Below, one piece after another: positions 62,529 to 64,000 of a DNA stretch of 64,000 bases. Position 1 is the stretch's first letter, and each line of letters starts with the position of its first letter. The notes beneath the pieces were generated by a model. The model was not told the origin of the DNA. It saw nothing but the letters and a program-made list of their open reading frames with translations, and did no database searches. The position numbers were made by a program, and so were the translations under genes. The stretch covers positions 248,001 through 312,000 of the forward strand of contig NZ_OZ032162.1 in the NCBI RefSeq assembly GCF_964026565.1, in the 5' to 3' direction. This stretch comes from Rickettsia endosymbiont of Ceutorhynchus obstrictus (GTDB lineage Bacteria > Pseudomonadota > Alphaproteobacteria > Rickettsiales > Rickettsiaceae).

Positions 62529-63800
62529 TTATGATGCTTTGCTACTTTTGTTACTATTATTAAAAGTTCTTTTGCGAGGATTGTCAAAAGCAGCTGCTCC
62601 CCTTGGCGAGTTATTCCTTGCTTGGTTATTCCTTGGATTACTTCTTGAGTTATTATCCTCTCTTCTATTGTTAGTATTAAACGGTTTTCTGCGGCTATTT
62701 TTCCCCATAAGTTCACTACGTGCCGTAGATTCCCCTTGATTTATCAAACGATCAATTGCTTTCCATTTCATGGTATCGTCAGGAGAGATAAATGATAACG
62801 CATTACCCGTTGCCCCGGCTCTACCGGTTCTACCTATTCTATGTAAATAATCCTCCGGACACATCGGTAAATCATAGTTAATAACGTGCTGGGTATGAGG
62901 TATATCAAGCCCGCGAGCCGCAACGTCCGTTGCTACCATTATTCTATGACGTGACTGGCGAAACGATAAAATTACTCGTTCACGTTGGCGTTGGCTTAAA
63001 TCTCCGTGAATCGCTTCCGCTTTATGATTTTCAGATTTTAACATCTTTGCAAGCTGATCTGCCGAACGTTTTGTTTTAACAAAAATAATTATTGAACCGT
63101 TACGAGTGTCTAGCTGTTTTGTAAGTTCACTAAATTTCTCTCTATCTGATATCTTTAAAGATTCTTGTTTTATTTCCGGAGCTGCCTTATTAGCTGAGCC
63201 TACGGTAATACGAATAGGATTATTTAAATATTTTTGAGATAAACTAATAATGTGTTTCGGCATAGTGGCAGAAAACATTAATACTTGCCTTTTTTCAGGA
63301 AGGTATTTATTAATTTCTTCTAGCTGTTCTTTCATCCCCATATCAAGCATTCTGTCCATTTCATCAAGTACTACTATACCGATATTACTTAGTTTTAAGG
63401 TTCCACGAGTTAAGTGGTCGATAATTCTTCCCGGCGTTCCGATAACTATTTTAGGGTTATTTTTTAGCTGCATAAATTGCGGAGGCATAGGCTCACCGCC
63501 GATTAAAACTGCGCTACTCATTTTTAATTGCGTCGTTACGCTTTTTAAAGCATTGCATATTTGACTTGCAAGTTCTCTTGTCGGGACAAGCACCAAAGCA
63601 GTAGATTTAGTATTGATAAAAGAATTGATAATAGGTAGTAAATAAGCAAGGGTTTTCCCTGAACCTGTTTGACTGGAAGCAAGAATATCCGCTCCTTCCA
63701 TCGCAAGCGGTATTGCTTGTTTTTGAATTTCGGTCGGGATAGTAATATTTATTTTTTCGAGTGATGTAATTAGTTCATCAGGTAAATTAAAATTTTTCAT
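62529..63800 (-). CDS. DEAD-box RNA helicase, RhlE-like
   Basis: ATP-dependent RNA helicase, 423 residues from the ATG at 63800 (a TTG five codons upstream is the only alternative). Q motif near residue 20, motif I ASSQTGSGKT (38-47), PTRELA, motif II DEMD where DEAD is usual, SAT, motif V ARGLDIP and motif VI HRIGRTGRAG. The DEMDRMLDMG context matches the RhlE group. The C-terminal tail of about 70 residues is basic, rich in N and R (NNRREDNNSRSNPRNN), and should bind RNA without a fixed fold. Confidence 0.92.
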   Translation of the reverse strand: MKNFNLPDELITSLEKINITIPTEIQKQAIPLAMEGADILASSQTGSGKTLAYLLPIINSFINTKSTALVLVPTRELASQICNALKSVTTQLKMSSAVLIGGEPMPPQFMQLKNNPKIVIGTPGRIIDHLTRGTLKLSNIGIVVLDEMDRMLDMGMKEQLEEINKYLPEKRQVLMFSATMPKHIISLSQKYLNNPIRITVGSANKAAPEIKQESLKISDREKFSELTKQLDTRNGSIIIFVKTKRSADQLAKMLKSENHKAEAIHGDLSQRQRERVILSFRQSRHRIMVATDVAARGLDIPHTQHVINYDLPMCPEDYLHRIGRTGRAGATGNALSFISPDDTMKWKAIDRLINQGESTARSELMGKNSRRKPFNTNNRREDNNSRSNPRNNQARNNSPRGAAAFDNPRKRTFNNSNKSSKAS

Positions 63801-63815
63801 TATATATAAATCCAA

Positions 63816-64000
63816 TATTAGTTTTGTTATTTATAGTCAATTTCTTCGGACTTTAAGACAACATTATCTTATTATCCGATTTTTTTAGAATCGACTATAT
63901 GATTAAGTTTAGAATATGCACATTATACTGCCCATCTTTCAAAAATTATTTTTTTATTTTATCAGATGAGTTACGCGTTCACATATTATTTGTACGTTCC
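63816..64000. other. AT-rich end of window, no gene seen
   Basis: Should hold the helicase promoter. A loose inverted repeat TATAGTC ... GACTATA (63832 and 63893) with TCGGA/TCCGA inside might be a hairpin. I see no coding frame of interest. Confidence 0.4.

Noticed and set aside
62231..62716. Minus-strand frame of 161 codons overlapping the helicase 3' end
   Set aside because: Low-complexity reading of the helicase tail in another frame plus RPE sequence.

Overview
The window is AT-rich chromosomal DNA from a Rickettsia (Rickettsiales, Alphaproteobacteria). The evidence is the dense set of short palindromic repeats of the Rickettsia palindromic element (RPE) kind, several of them spliced in frame into protein genes. 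The gene set also fits: LptD-SurA-RsmA, LolDE, CcmF, UbiA/UbiB/UbiE, a SemiSWEET, AmpG, a Ulp1-type cysteine protease effector, intracellular PHB depolymerase and an archaeal-looking ValRS. I cannot name the species from sequence alone; the Ulp1-type effector and the mobile DNA suggest a repeat-rich species such as R. bellii or a relative.

Layout. 1-2.2 kb: 3' end of a dicarboxylate/glutamate symporter, a TAXI binding protein and a UspA protein. 2.3-3.8 kb: an intact IS66-like element with an 8-bp target duplication. 4-8.2 kb: lpxK-lpxL, then rlmJ and an M23 lipoprotein peptidase. 8.6-11.4 kb: phd-vapC feeding into ligA, which ends in an intrinsic terminator. 11.4-15.6 kb: corC-ccmF (ccmF carries three in-frame RPEs) and a mazEF module. 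15.7-21 kb: the Ulp1-like protease, lolE-lolD and a Bcr/CflA MFS pump. 21-22 kb: a 1-kb repeat island with a large inverted repeat. 22.1-24.6 kb: a small secreted protein with its own promoter and terminator, an MsbA-like ABC exporter and tRNA-His. 25-29.1 kb: queC-GNAT-clpX and an unrecognised propeller-like protein. 29.6-34.6 kb: SemiSWEET, xthA, a binding-protein/TRIC-channel fusion and xseA. 34.9-41 kb: lptD-surA-rsmA, an ORF-less group II intron and rmuC. 41.2-52 kb: licD, valS, ubiA, phaZ, der and ubiE-ubiB. 52.1-64 kb: mutM, manC-like, an MFS transporter, tmk, metG-tatD, a COG2958/HrgA-like nuclease candidate, an ampG without a usual start codon, and a RhlE-like helicase.

How the genes relate. 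Most are housekeeping: envelope assembly (LpxK/L, LptD, LolDE, M23 peptidase, AmpG), ubiquinone and cytochrome c biogenesis, translation (ValS, MetG, tRNA-His, RsmA, RlmJ, Der) and DNA repair (LigA, XthA, XseA, MutM, RmuC, TatD). Accessory functions are two toxin-antitoxin modules, the host-directed protease candidate and the HrgA-like protein.

Nearly every intergenic gap is filled by repeats. The clearest new structure is a family of five 187-189-bp MITE-like elements. All have 20-bp terminal inverted repeats, all sit at the same point of another palindromic repeat (TCAAG/CTTGA duplications), and each itself contains an RPE. Other points worth a check are the 615-bp group II intron that ends exactly at the rmuC stop codon, the ampG whose predicted ATG reads ATA behind a good Shine-Dalgarno, the binding-protein/TRIC fusion, and the orphan HrgA-like protein.
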